A stretch of DNA of 64,000 nt from Bacteroidota bacterium (GTDB taxonomy: Bacteria > Bacteroidota > Bacteroidia > Flavobacteriales > Flavobacteriaceae), in assembly GCA_023434025.1 (NCBI GenBank), contig JAEYTL010000018.1:1-64000 (forward strand). The letters are read 5' to 3'. This document shows positions 8,792 to 17,255 of the stretch, piece after piece. Position 1 is the stretch's first letter. Each line of letters begins with the position of its first letter. The translations under genes were made by a program, and so were the position numbers. The notes beneath the pieces were generated by a model. It saw only the letters and a list, made by a program, of their open reading frames with translations, had not been told where the DNA came from and made no database searches.

Positions 8792-9424
8792 TTAAGGGAT
8801 ATTCAAATACTTATGCGTTTGTAAAGATACACGCCATTTTGGATTATTCATTACATACGCTACAATTAACGGGATTATTTCTTCCCGTTTGCTCCACTCC
8901 GGCTGTAAAAAAAGGGTGGCTCCTGCATTCACTTTTGCTGCTTGTTCTTCTGCAAAAATAAAATCGTGCTTGTTATAAACAATAACTTTTAATTCATTGG
9001 CTACATCATAAGCACGTTGAACCGGCAATTTATTTTTTTTGGGCGAGAGACAAAACCAGTCCCATTCTCCGGTTACGGGATAGCATCCTGATGTTTCGAT
9101 GTGTGTTTTTATACCAGCCTGTTTAAGCTTTCCGGTCAGAATAGTCATATCCCAAGTCAAAGGCTCTCCTCCCGTTATCACCACAGTATTTGAATAGGCT
9201 TTTGCATGGGTCACAATTAAATCGGTTTCGGTAGGCGGATGCAGGTCTGCATTCCAGCTTTCTTTTACATCACACCAATGACAACCCACATCGCAACCAC
9301 CTATTCGGATAAAGTAGGCAGCCGTTCCTGTATGATAACCTTCTCCCTGAATCGTATAAAACGCTTCCATTAACGGGAGCATTTCTCCTTTTTCAACGGC
9401 AGACTGTATTTCTTTCTGAAGCAT
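8792..9424 (-). CDS. queE: 7-carboxy-7-deazaguanine synthase (radical SAM)
   Basis: 210 residues. Catalyses ring contraction of 6-carboxy-tetrahydropterin to 7-carboxy-7-deazaguanine in queuosine biosynthesis. The iron-sulfur motif is CX3CX2C (GCDVGCHWC, Cys44, Cys48 and Cys51), the family variant. It is preceded by the substrate-side motif FYTIQGEGYHTGTAAYF. ITGGEPLTWD is the glycine-rich SAM-binding motif and LFLQPEW is seen near the C-terminus. Length is normal for the family. A -7 element lies 21-28 bases upstream of the ATG. No other queuosine genes are nearby. Confidence 0.93.
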   Translation of the reverse strand: MLQKEIQSAVEKGEMLPLMEAFYTIQGEGYHTGTAAYFIRIGGCDVGCHWCDVKESWNADLHPPTETDLIVTHAKAYSNTVVITGGEPLTWDMTILTGKLKQAGIKTHIETSGCYPVTGEWDWFCLSPKKNKLPVQRAYDVANELKVIVYNKHDFIFAEEQAAKVNAGATLFLQPEWSKREEIIPLIVAYVMNNPKWRVSLQTHKYLNIP

Positions 9425-9444
9425 TTTTCACATAAATAAGAGTG

Positions 9445-9452
9445 CAAAGATA
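9445..9452 (-). promoter_or_regulatory. -7 element TATCTTTG for queE
   Basis: Matches TAnnTTTG on the minus strand, 20 bases before the queE ATG. Confidence 0.5.
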
Positions 9453-9503
9453 GGCATTTTGAAAAGGAAGTGATTTGAAAACAACAATTTTAGCTAAATA
9501 ACT

Positions 9504-11207
9504 TTATTCCTCATTTTCATTACCTGAACCCGAAGTGCCTGAATGGTCTTCCTGCTTTATTTTTTTTAAACCTTCCATAAAATAAGTAGGCGAAAGGCCG
9601 GTATGCTTTTTAAAAGCATTACAAAAATTTTGAGTTGTATTAAACCCGACTTCATCTGCTAATGCCGTATTGGTATAATTGCGGTACTTGCTTTCTGTCA
9701 TCAACAGATTTACAACATAATCAATTTTTAAACTGCTGATGTAATCAATTGATTTTTTATGCCGGTAATGACGAATAACTTTTGCGGCATACTTCGGGTT
9801 CGTGTTTAGCAGGTTGGCTAACTTGGCAATGGTTAAGTCTTTCTGCAAAAACTTAGTTGAATTTTCAAACCTCTCCAGGTTTTCGAGTATCATTTCAACC
9901 AATTTAGGATTGATATTTAACTCCCCCGGAGAATGGTTTGCAGGCTTTCTTTCTGTCATGACATTACGATGCAGGAGTTCTTCAAATCTTTTTTTAAACT
10001 TTTTTCTGTTTTGTATATGTATAACAATCAAAACTGTAAAAACAAGCAGCAACGAAGCAATCAGCCCAAAATAAACCTTTTGCTGTATGTCTTTTGCCCG
10101 TTCAATATTGTTCTTTTCTTCTATTAATTCATGGGTATCAAATTCTTTGAATATCTTTTTAGACAGGTACTTAAAATTCTGATTCATTAAACTGTCTGCC
10201 TTTAAAAGTTTGTTAATATATAGTAATTGTGCTTCCTTATTACCCTTTTTCTGGTAGTATTGTATGAGCAATTCATAGTTTTCCCTTAAATCCGGCCTGA
10301 TGTACTTTTGTTCACCAAAAGCATTATCAACTTGTATCAGGTATTCCAAGGACTTCTCCGAATCGCCCAGTGACCAATAGCTTTTGGCAATATAAAAATT
10401 AGCTACAGTAAGGTTTGCCAGATCATTTTTATCTTCCAATCCGGAAATACAATGCAATAAAATTTTTATTGATTCATCAAAATTATTTTTAAAATAAGCG
10501 TTGACACCTTCTGAGTGATTAAAATAAAGTATCATTTCATCATTTTCCAGTTCGCTACTCATTTCCATGCCCAGCTTATTATAATCAGATGATGTTTGGT
10601 AATCTTTGATTTTGCTGTAGCAGAGTCCTAAGGAGTGAACCGTATTGAGGTAAGCTCTGTCATTCTCTTCTTTAAAATAAACCAGGCATTGGTTAAACAA
10701 CGCAATTGCTTCATCATAGAAACCTAAATAATATTTGGTGTGTGCAATGGAATATTTTACTTTGTTAATAGCATATTGGTTTTTTGTTAATGCGAGGTAT
10801 TTATTGGCTTCGATGTAATAATCCAATGCCATTTTCAATTCCTTCCGATCATAATAGAGAATGCCTTTGGTCAGAAAAGCATTTCCGATCAGCAGGTTAT
10901 TTTTTGAACGCAATGACTCAACCAGCAGACTGTCACTATATCTTATCCAATGCTTCTTATGCACACAATACATTAAACTTCTATAAGCCTTGGCCGATTG
11001 CTCCCAGTTGTTTTCTCGCTTTGCTTTATTAAGCCAGGCTTGGGCATATATCTTTGCAGTGACTGTATCTTTTTTAAAGGTGTTGATTTTGTTTATAAAA
11101 TAATCGTAATTCTTTTTTGACAGACTATCGCTTGTTACATTGTTAGCATAAGATTGTTGGTTAAACTGTAATATGAATATCAAAATAAACAGATTATGTT
11201 TTTTCAT
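9504..11207 (-). CDS. TPR sensor protein with C-terminal AraC DNA-binding domain
   Basis: 567 residues. A signal peptide or anchor (MKKHNLFILIFILQF) is followed by about 330 residues of TPR-like repeats (for example YLNTVHSLGLCYSKIKDYQ). A membrane helix follows at about 376-396 (FGLIASLLLVFTVLIVI). The C-terminal ~120 residues are an AraC-type double helix-turn-helix, including LTIAKLANLLNTNPKYAAK and NTALADEVGFNTTQNFCNAF then GLSPTYFMEG. It is thus a one-component membrane regulator sensing outside the inner membrane and binding DNA inside, a common Flavobacterial design. The upstream region carries two identical 10-bp palindromes. Targets are unknown. Confidence 0.9.
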   Translation of the reverse strand: MKKHNLFILIFILQFNQQSYANNVTSDSLSKKNYDYFINKINTFKKDTVTAKIYAQAWLNKAKRENNWEQSAKAYRSLMYCVHKKHWIRYSDSLLVESLRSKNNLLIGNAFLTKGILYYDRKELKMALDYYIEANKYLALTKNQYAINKVKYSIAHTKYYLGFYDEAIALFNQCLVYFKEENDRAYLNTVHSLGLCYSKIKDYQTSSDYNKLGMEMSSELENDEMILYFNHSEGVNAYFKNNFDESIKILLHCISGLEDKNDLANLTVANFYIAKSYWSLGDSEKSLEYLIQVDNAFGEQKYIRPDLRENYELLIQYYQKKGNKEAQLLYINKLLKADSLMNQNFKYLSKKIFKEFDTHELIEEKNNIERAKDIQQKVYFGLIASLLLVFTVLIVIHIQNRKKFKKRFEELLHRNVMTERKPANHSPGELNINPKLVEMILENLERFENSTKFLQKDLTIAKLANLLNTNPKYAAKVIRHYRHKKSIDYISSLKIDYVVNLLMTESKYRNYTNTALADEVGFNTTQNFCNAFKKHTGLSPTYFMEGLKKIKQEDHSGTSGSGNENEE

Positions 11208-11561
11208 AGTTAAATTACATAATGATAAACATCTCTTTCAAGAAGATTTGTTTATCTGAATTAATACGTTGATTTACTATATTGCCCCAGAAGATTTTTA
11301 GGCCGTTTAAATATACGCTAAAAATTTTAAAACCATTATTTTCATTCTCTTGATTTTCGAATAAAAGAGGTAAAAAGGTGTATGTATTCCGGAATTACAC
11401 CTATTGAATTCCGGAATCAACAACTACTGCATTTGTACAGACAATGTCTGTCGTGTAGCTTTGCTTTGCATTCAATTAAGGATTTTATATCATCCCGTTC
11501 AGACCAACCCGGGTAATCATGGACTGATGCGATTTTCAATCACCTCTTAATTTCAAAAATT
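11208..11561. other. Divergent intergenic region
   Basis: 354 bases between the TPR-AraC gene and a lipoprotein gene. No gene is seen. It carries two copies of ATTCCGGAAT and a further palindrome at 11437-11451, described separately. Confidence 0.5.
11386..11417. promoter_or_regulatory. Tandem palindromes ATTCCGGAAT x2 (candidate operator)
   Basis: The perfect 10-bp palindrome ATTCCGGAAT occurs at 11386-11395 and 11408-11417, 22 bp centre to centre, about two helical turns. A third, unrelated palindrome, ACAGACAATGTCTGT, lies at 11437-11451. All sit between the TPR-AraC gene and the divergent lipoprotein gene, so they are candidate binding sites for a dimeric regulator. Confidence 0.55.
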
Positions 11562-12278
11562 ATGAAAACTATTACTTTGAGTTTATCAATACTTGCTTTT
11601 ATGGCTTCCTGCACCGCCGAAGAAAATGGCGTTGAGCATCAACCTGCGTTCCGGAAACTTTATTCCAAAACAATCCAGTACCCTTCCAACCCTTCCAACC
11701 CATACGACAGTACGGGTGCTGTGTATCTTGACTTGTTGCATTTGTATTATGAAAAGAAAACAAATGCTGAAAACCTAAATACATTGCTGCCGGCTGTTGA
11801 ATCTACAGCATTTGACTACCCGGGATTTATACCGTTTTATTCCGATTATACTTCACCGGATCTCCTGACCATCTCTTCTATAATCAATGATCCGCAAAGA
11901 ACCATGGAAAACCTTGTCGCCAATTCCGGTTTGTCACTTAAGGCCCAGTTGAGTTGGTATAATTTTACGGATGCAGTGATATCATATATTGAAGAGGATC
12001 TTGATTACAGTACACTCCACCAATATATTACTACCCATGAAACCGAATGGGGGCTGGATTTTACTTACACCGCTACGGATAAACAGTTACTGCTGGTGAG
12101 CAGTTCCATTATCCGACATAGTATTTTTGCTAAAAGCAAGAAACCGAAAAAAAATACAGATCCGGAGTGGGATCTGATGATAGGCAATTTTACTGCTGCC
12201 ATGGAAGGAGCTAAATACAGCAAAGGTACCGCCATCATATATGCACTGGTTACCGGAATTGCTCAAAATGATTTTTAG
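11562..12278 (+). CDS. Lipoprotein of unknown function
   Basis: 238 residues with an SPII signal (MKTITLSLSILAFMASC). The mature part has no recognised domain. Visible features are a helical middle (EKKTNAENLNTLLPAVES) and a basic patch KSKKPKKNTDPEWDLMIGN near residue 200. The C-terminus is hydrophobic (AIIYALVTGIAQNDF). It is divergent from the TPR-AraC regulator and may be one of its targets, since the tandem palindromes lie 145 bases upstream. It is followed by a clear terminator. Confidence 0.75.
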   Translation: MKTITLSLSILAFMASCTAEENGVEHQPAFRKLYSKTIQYPSNPSNPYDSTGAVYLDLLHLYYEKKTNAENLNTLLPAVESTAFDYPGFIPFYSDYTSPDLLTISSIINDPQRTMENLVANSGLSLKAQLSWYNFTDAVISYIEEDLDYSTLHQYITTHETEWGLDFTYTATDKQLLLVSSSIIRHSIFAKSKKPKKNTDPEWDLMIGNFTAAMEGAKYSKGTAIIYALVTGIAQNDF

Positions 12279-12330
12279 TTACCTGAATGAATAAATGTCT
12301 ATAAGCCAAACAGCTCTTTTTGATGATGAT

Positions 12331-12356
12331 AAAGGCTGCTCAATTGAGCGGCCTTT
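12331..12356 (+). terminator. Terminator after the 11562-12278 gene
   Basis: An inverted repeat AAAGGCTGCTC / GAGCGGCCTTT with one mismatch and an AATT loop region, followed by T residues. It starts 52 bases after the stop codon. Confidence 0.7.
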
Positions 12357-12808
12357 TTTATGAAGTGTTTAAATTTTTTGACTGAAGTGAAAAACGAGGC
12401 TTTTCTTCCAGATTTTAACACTTTACACTGCATAGCAGAGCTACGGAATAAAAAAGAGAATACGAACAAAATAAACAGATAAATTAATATGGAAAAAGAG
12501 AACCTTTTTGTAGCCAATTGAAAAAGTTTAAACCACTTCAATATTAAAAAGAAATGAAAATATAAATAATTGGATTTACAAGAAAAATTTATTAAATGAG
12601 GGTATCGATTATGATTCACTATCTAAAATTAATTTGAATAATAGAAATATAATTATTCTTAATTTAATATACTTACATTTAAGAAAGAAATAGCAAATAA
12701 AATTATGTTTAAATCAAGTAACATTTTAATTATTTGATATACACTTGTTATCTTGTTTTTGTTTCACAGAGTTAGAAAACACTCGTAAAACATTCACAGA
12801 AGCACCAA

Positions 12809-12844
12809 AAAAATCCGTACCATTTTTAAACGTTACGGATTTTA
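12809..12844 (-). terminator. Terminator downstream of yidC
   Basis: A stem AAAATCCGTA pairing with TACGGATTTT around a 14-base loop. Read on the minus strand it is followed by a T-run. It lies about 31 bases beyond the yidC stop. Confidence 0.65.
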
Positions 12845-12874
12845 TCTTTTTAAACACCAGTAGTTTACTATTGC

Positions 12875-14764
12875 TTACTTTTTTAAATTCTTTTGCTTTT
12901 CAGCCTCTTCCATCATTTCCTGCATTTTGCGTTGAAAACGGTTCATGGTTTTGGGTTTGGTTTTATTTTCCTGGATCTGGGCGTGAATTTTCTGTTCGTC
13001 AATAATATAATTCTTGATGACCAGCATAATGCCGATGGTGATGGTATTGGAAATAAAATAATACAAACTCAATCCGGAAGCAAAATTATTGAAGAAGAAT
13101 AACATCATTAACGGAGAAATATAAATCATGATCTTCATGATTTTAGCCATATCCGGCATCCCTTCCTGGGGCGGAGCACTCATGGCCTGATCTCCTGTAG
13201 TCATTTTCATATAAAAGAAAATAGCAATAGAAGCTAAAATCGGAAACAAACTCACATGATTTCCGTAGAACGGAATATAAAAAGGCAAGTTAATCACTGA
13301 ATCAAAAGAAGATAAGTCATCTGCCCAAAGGAAGCTTTTCTGCCGTAAATCAATTGCCGACGGAAAGAAACTGAATAAAGCATAGAAAACCGGTATCTGC
13401 AACAAGGCCGGCAAACAACCTGCCATTGGATTTACACCCGCTTTGGAATACAGCTTCATAGTTTCCTGTTGTTTTTTCATCGGATCTTTTCCGTATTTAG
13501 TATTCAATTCCTGAATTTCAGGCCGAAGGACTTTCATTTTTGCCTGAGACAAATACGATTTATATGTTACCGGCGACATTACAATCCTTACCAGAATAGT
13601 CAATACAATAATGGCAATTCCGTAAGGCAGGAACATGATTAAGAGATCAAACGTCGGGATAAAGATATAACGGTTAATCCAACCGAAAATCCCCCAGCCC
13701 AGCGGTACTATTTCATCTAAATTTTTGTCATATTTATTTAAAATGTGATAATCCGAAGGACCGTAATACCAGTTCATATTATAATTCACCTCTCCGTTTT
13801 TAAACGCCAAAGGCACACTGGCTTTAAATTGCTTGGTAAACAAGGTATCTTTCTCTTCATCTTTCACTAAATTCTCTGAAACCACTAACGCCTTTTCAAA
13901 AGCGGTATCCGTTAACAGCACAGAGGTAAAGAAGTGTTGTTTAAAAGCGATGTACGTCACATCCTTGGGTTCATCAGACTTAGAGGTTCCCTGTCCTAAA
14001 TAGTCATCTTTACCACCTTCGTACTCAAAAATAAGTTCAGTATACCTGTTTTCATAGGTAACGCTTTTTTCATTGCGGTAAGTTTTGATTTTCCAATCCA
14101 GGTTCAGCGGATTGGTTGTATTCAGAACTGTATTCAACCCTTGCGAACGAATGGCAAAATCCAGCATATATTCATTGGGCTTCAATACGTAACGGTATTC
14201 CAAGTATTGATTAGTGCCGGCTTTCAGCTTTAAGGAAAGAACCTGATTTTTTCCTTCCCGGGTCAGGGTTGGTTCAAAAAACAGTTCTTTGGTATTCAGC
14301 GTCCGGTTATCGCTTGTTTTTAATTCGATATTGAAATCAGCATTTCCGTTTTTGATCAGATGAACTTTTTTACCGGAACCTTTGGTAAACTGTTCAAATT
14401 CTTTCATTTCGGCTTCTGTGATATAACCGCCTTTGTTCGCAATTTTTAATCGAACAACTTCATTTTCTATTGTTGTAAAATCATTTTGGGCAGAAGAAAG
14501 AGAAGCAGAATAAGCAAATGCTCCTAAACTACTTTGTTGTTGAATTGCCTTTAGCGAATCTGAAACCGCTGTCATGACTTCTGTTTCAGTCTCTTTGTGA
14601 GTAGTTGCTGAAGCATTTTGTTTGACTTCAACTTGTTCCTGCTGAGCTTGTTTAACTTTTTCTTTGGCTTCGTTTTGCTGACTGTTGTACATAACCCAAA
14701 TCAGAATCAGGAAAATCAATCCGAATCCGATAATCGAGTTTAAGTCTAATTTTTTTTCTTCCAT
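12875..14764 (-). CDS. yidC: Membrane protein insertase YidC
   Basis: 629 residues. An N-terminal membrane helix (FGLIFLILIWVMYNS) is followed by a large periplasmic P1 beta domain (about 80-350), as in Gram-negative YidC. The conserved C-terminal insertase core comprises TILVRIVMSPVTYKSYLSQ, the cytoplasmic hairpin QAKMKVLRPEIQEL ... YGKDPMKKQQETM, and AGVNPMAGCLPALLQIPVF. It inserts and folds inner-membrane proteins alone or with SecYEG. The tail is Lys/Gln-rich, as in other Bacteroidota. It lies 33 bases downstream of pyrG on the same strand, an arrangement common in Flavobacteria. Confidence 0.97.
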   Translation of the reverse strand: MEEKKLDLNSIIGFGLIFLILIWVMYNSQQNEAKEKVKQAQQEQVEVKQNASATTHKETETEVMTAVSDSLKAIQQQSSLGAFAYSASLSSAQNDFTTIENEVVRLKIANKGGYITEAEMKEFEQFTKGSGKKVHLIKNGNADFNIELKTSDNRTLNTKELFFEPTLTREGKNQVLSLKLKAGTNQYLEYRYVLKPNEYMLDFAIRSQGLNTVLNTTNPLNLDWKIKTYRNEKSVTYENRYTELIFEYEGGKDDYLGQGTSKSDEPKDVTYIAFKQHFFTSVLLTDTAFEKALVVSENLVKDEEKDTLFTKQFKASVPLAFKNGEVNYNMNWYYGPSDYHILNKYDKNLDEIVPLGWGIFGWINRYIFIPTFDLLIMFLPYGIAIIVLTILVRIVMSPVTYKSYLSQAKMKVLRPEIQELNTKYGKDPMKKQQETMKLYSKAGVNPMAGCLPALLQIPVFYALFSFFPSAIDLRQKSFLWADDLSSFDSVINLPFYIPFYGNHVSLFPILASIAIFFYMKMTTGDQAMSAPPQEGMPDMAKIMKIMIYISPLMMLFFFNNFASGLSLYYFISNTITIGIMLVIKNYIIDEQKIHAQIQENKTKPKTMNRFQRKMQEMMEEAEKQKNLKK

Positions 14765-14797
14765 TTACTTAATTATTACTATTTCTGTGTTTCAAAT

Positions 14798-16417
14798 TCA
14801 GATTGAAACCGTTTTATGCTGAACAGCAGCCTTTACAAATCCGACAAAAATCGGATGGGGATTTGCTACAGTACTTTTATATTCCGGGTGGTATTGTACA
14901 CCAATAAAAAACGGATGGTCTTCAATTTCTATAATTTCAACCAAACCGGTATCAGGATTAATCCCACTTGCTTTTAAACCGGCCTTTTCCAACTGATCTT
15001 TAAATTGGCCGTTGAATTCAAAACGATGGCGGTGACGTTCTTCTATCTGTTGCTTACCATATATCTGATACGCTAAACTGGTTTTATCCAAGTTACATTT
15101 CCAGCTTCCCAAACGCATGGTTCCTCCTTTATCGGTAATGGTTTTCTGTTCTTCCATCAGATCGATCACCGGATGCGGGGTTTGCGGGTTCATTTCGGTT
15201 GAATTAGCGTCTACATATCCCAAAACCGTCCGGGCATATTCAATAACTGCCATTTGCATTCCCAGACAGATTCCAAAAAAAGGAATCTTATTTTCCCGGA
15301 CATAACGAACGGTTTCTATCTTCCCTTCGATCCCTCTTTCTCCAAAACCGGGAGCGACTAAAATTCCGTCAAAACCACCTATTTTTTCGGCTACATTAGA
15401 CCGGTCAATATATTCAGAATGCACACTGACAATGTTTACTTTTGTCTCATTGGTTGCTCCTGCGTGGATAAAAGCTTCTAAAATTGATTTATAGGAATCC
15501 TGTAATTCCACATACTTTCCAACCAGACCAATGTTCACCGTGTGCTTCGGATTTTTCAATTTGTACAAGAACTCATTCCATTGTTTCAGATCCGGGGATG
15601 ATTTTTCAGGCAAATTCAGCTTTTTCAACGCCACTTTGTCCAGACCTTCCTCCAGCATCAGATTAGGCACATCATAAATGGTTGAGGCATCAATTGACTG
15701 AATAACCGCCTCGCGTTTCACATTACAGAACAATGCCAGTTTCTGACGCAATTCGTCCGACAATTCATGTTCGGTTCTGCAAACCAGTATATCCGCCTGA
15801 ATTCCACTCTCCATCAGGGTTTTAACCGAATGCTGTGTTGGCTTTGTTTTTAACTCACCGGCCGCGGCCAGGTAAGGAATCAACGTTAAATGAACCACGA
15901 TGGCATTTTCTTCACCTAATTCCCACAATAACTGACGAACAGATTCAATATATGGCAACGACTCAATATCACCAACCGTTCCGCCTATTTCGGTAATCAC
16001 AATATCAAAATCACCGGAATTACCCAGCAATTGCATTCTTTCTTTAATTTCGTTGGTAATATGCGGCACTACTTGTACCGTTTTACCTAAAAATTCTCCT
16101 CTTCGCTCCTTTTCAATCACGGAAAGATAAACTCTCCCGGTGGTTACGTTGTTTGCCTGCGAAGTCGGAACATTTAAAAACCGTTCATAATGTCCCAAAT
16201 CCAGATCGGTTTCCGCTCCGTCGTCGGTTACATAGCATTCACCATGTTCATATGGATTCAAAGTTCCCGGATCAACATTGATATACGGATCGAACTTTTG
16301 TATGGTCGTACGATATCCTCTTGCTTGCAATAATTTTGCTAAAGAAGCCGCAATAATTCCTTTTCCCAAGGAAGAAGTCACGCCACCGGTAACAAAAATA
16401 TACTTTGTCTGATTCAT
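14798..16417 (-). CDS. pyrG: CTP synthase
   Basis: 539 residues, normal length. Converts UTP to CTP using glutamine. The N-terminal synthetase domain starts KYIFVTGGVTSSLGKGI (P-loop-like) and includes KFDPYINVDPGTLNPYEHGE and TEIGGTVGDIES. The C-terminal class I glutaminase has the catalytic Cys in PFFGICLGMQM and the HPE motif in FFIGVQYHPEYKS. A -7 element about 70 bases upstream suggests the promoter, with yidC probably co-transcribed. Confidence 0.98.
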   Translation of the reverse strand: MNQTKYIFVTGGVTSSLGKGIIAASLAKLLQARGYRTTIQKFDPYINVDPGTLNPYEHGECYVTDDGAETDLDLGHYERFLNVPTSQANNVTTGRVYLSVIEKERRGEFLGKTVQVVPHITNEIKERMQLLGNSGDFDIVITEIGGTVGDIESLPYIESVRQLLWELGEENAIVVHLTLIPYLAAAGELKTKPTQHSVKTLMESGIQADILVCRTEHELSDELRQKLALFCNVKREAVIQSIDASTIYDVPNLMLEEGLDKVALKKLNLPEKSSPDLKQWNEFLYKLKNPKHTVNIGLVGKYVELQDSYKSILEAFIHAGATNETKVNIVSVHSEYIDRSNVAEKIGGFDGILVAPGFGERGIEGKIETVRYVRENKIPFFGICLGMQMAVIEYARTVLGYVDANSTEMNPQTPHPVIDLMEEQKTITDKGGTMRLGSWKCNLDKTSLAYQIYGKQQIEERHRHRFEFNGQFKDQLEKAGLKASGINPDTGLVEIIEIEDHPFFIGVQYHPEYKSTVANPHPIFVGFVKAAVQHKTVSI

Positions 16418-16485
16418 TGTGCTGTTGTTTGTTGTTGTAGTTGTGTGTGATGAATTAATAGAACATACTTTAATGCAAAACGGTG

Positions 16486-16493
16486 CAAAAGTA
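16486..16493 (-). promoter_or_regulatory. -7 element TACTTTTG for pyrG
   Basis: Matches TAnnTTTG on the minus strand, leader about 64 bases. A T-rich stretch sits at the expected -33 position. Confidence 0.5.
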
Positions 16494-16578
16494 CGATTTA
16501 ATTCATCAATGTAAAAATGAAATAATGAGATTGTGCGACAATAATTGAATTTAAAAACAATTCTTCGGAATCCGTGTG

Positions 16579-16806
16579 TTACGGCTTTGGAAATTTTGTT
16601 TTAATGGTGCGGATCAAATGTTCCAAGCCGTTTAATTTCAGTTCATAAACAAGCTGAAGCTGCTGTCCGAGCTCACCTTTCGGAAAGCCCTTTTGATGAT
16701 ACCAGACCACGTAGTATTCCGGAAGATCAATCAGATAACGGCCTTCATATTTCCCGAACGGCATTTTGGCATGGGCTAATTTAATGAGGGTTTTTTGTTG
16801 ATCCAA
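16579..16806 (-). CDS. DUF3820 family protein
   Basis: 75 residues if translation starts at the TTG at 16806 (reads M-DQQKTLIKLAHAKMPFGK). The block MPFGKYEGRYLIDLPEYYV and VWYHQKGFPKGELG then LGQQLQLVYELK is the DUF3820 signature, a small family of unknown function. No ATG precedes the conserved part except the internal Met of MPFGK. A longer frame opening at a TTG at 16863 would translate a palindromic intergenic repeat, so the shorter start is preferred. It lies just downstream of the OsmC gene. Confidence 0.8.
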   Translation of the reverse strand: MDQQKTLIKLAHAKMPFGKYEGRYLIDLPEYYVVWYHQKGFPKGELGQQLQLVYELKLNGLEHLIRTIKTKFPKP

Positions 16807-16808
16807 AA

Positions 16809-16849
16809 CGGTTGTCAGTTGCCGGTTGACTGATAACAACCGACAACCG
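16809..16849. repeat. Palindromic GGTTGTC/GACAACC intergenic repeat
   Basis: A 13-bp inverted repeat with one mismatch (CGGTTGTCAGTTG at the left, CAACCGACAACCG at the right) around a 15-base centre made of the same short words. It lies between the OsmC and DUF3820 genes and looks like a degenerate simple-sequence element. Confidence 0.6.
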
Positions 16850-16853
16850 ATTA

Positions 16854-17255
16854 TTATTTCCAATTAAACGTAACTTCTTTTTCGATATCCGGATGCAGAC
16901 TTAACATTACCGGGCAAGTCATGGCCGCTCTCTCCAGAATCGCCTTTGTTTTATCATCTGCCTGAACATTCATATTCAGAACCGTAATGATTTTAGCAAT
17001 TTTCCGGGGCTCAGCCTGCATAATTTTAGTGACTTCTACGGTTGAGCCTGTTAAATCCACTTTCATGTCTCTCGATTTTATCCCCATAATAGAGATCATG
17101 CAGGTAGCTAATGAATTGGCTACTAAATCGGTTGGCGAAAAGGCTTCTCCTTTACCGTGGTTATCTTTAGGAGCATCAGAAAGAATTTCTGTTCCCGACT
17201 GCACGTGAACCGACGTTGTTCGCAAATCGCCTATATACGTTACTTTTGAAGTCAT
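16854..17255 (-). CDS. OsmC family protein
   Basis: 133 residues. Members of this family reduce organic hydroperoxides with a pair of reactive cysteines. The first is in LATCMISIMGIKSRD (about residue 52) and the second in ERAAMTCPVMLSLHP (about residue 114), the YhfA-like layout. GEAFSPTDLVANSLATC is a strong family match. Its start overlaps the stop of the LysM/PBP1 gene by one base, which places it in the same transcript. Confidence 0.9.
   Translation of the reverse strand: MTSKVTYIGDLRTTSVHVQSGTEILSDAPKDNHGKGEAFSPTDLVANSLATCMISIMGIKSRDMKVDLTGSTVEVTKIMQAEPRKIAKIITVLNMNVQADDKTKAILERAAMTCPVMLSLHPDIEKEVTFNWK

Larger units (their letters stand above)
12279..12874. other. Intergenic region, no supported gene
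   Basis: 596 bases between a plus-strand lipoprotein gene and the 3' end of yidC. It contains the terminators of both neighbours (12331-12356 and 12809-12844). A minus-strand open frame at 12299-12619 begins with low-complexity hydrophobic sequence and overlaps the first terminator; it is judged non-coding. Confidence 0.5.

Noticed and set aside
12299..12619. Minus-strand open frame of 106 codons
   Set aside because: Low-complexity Phe/Leu/Ser composition, overlaps the terminator at 12331-12356, and no recognised domain.
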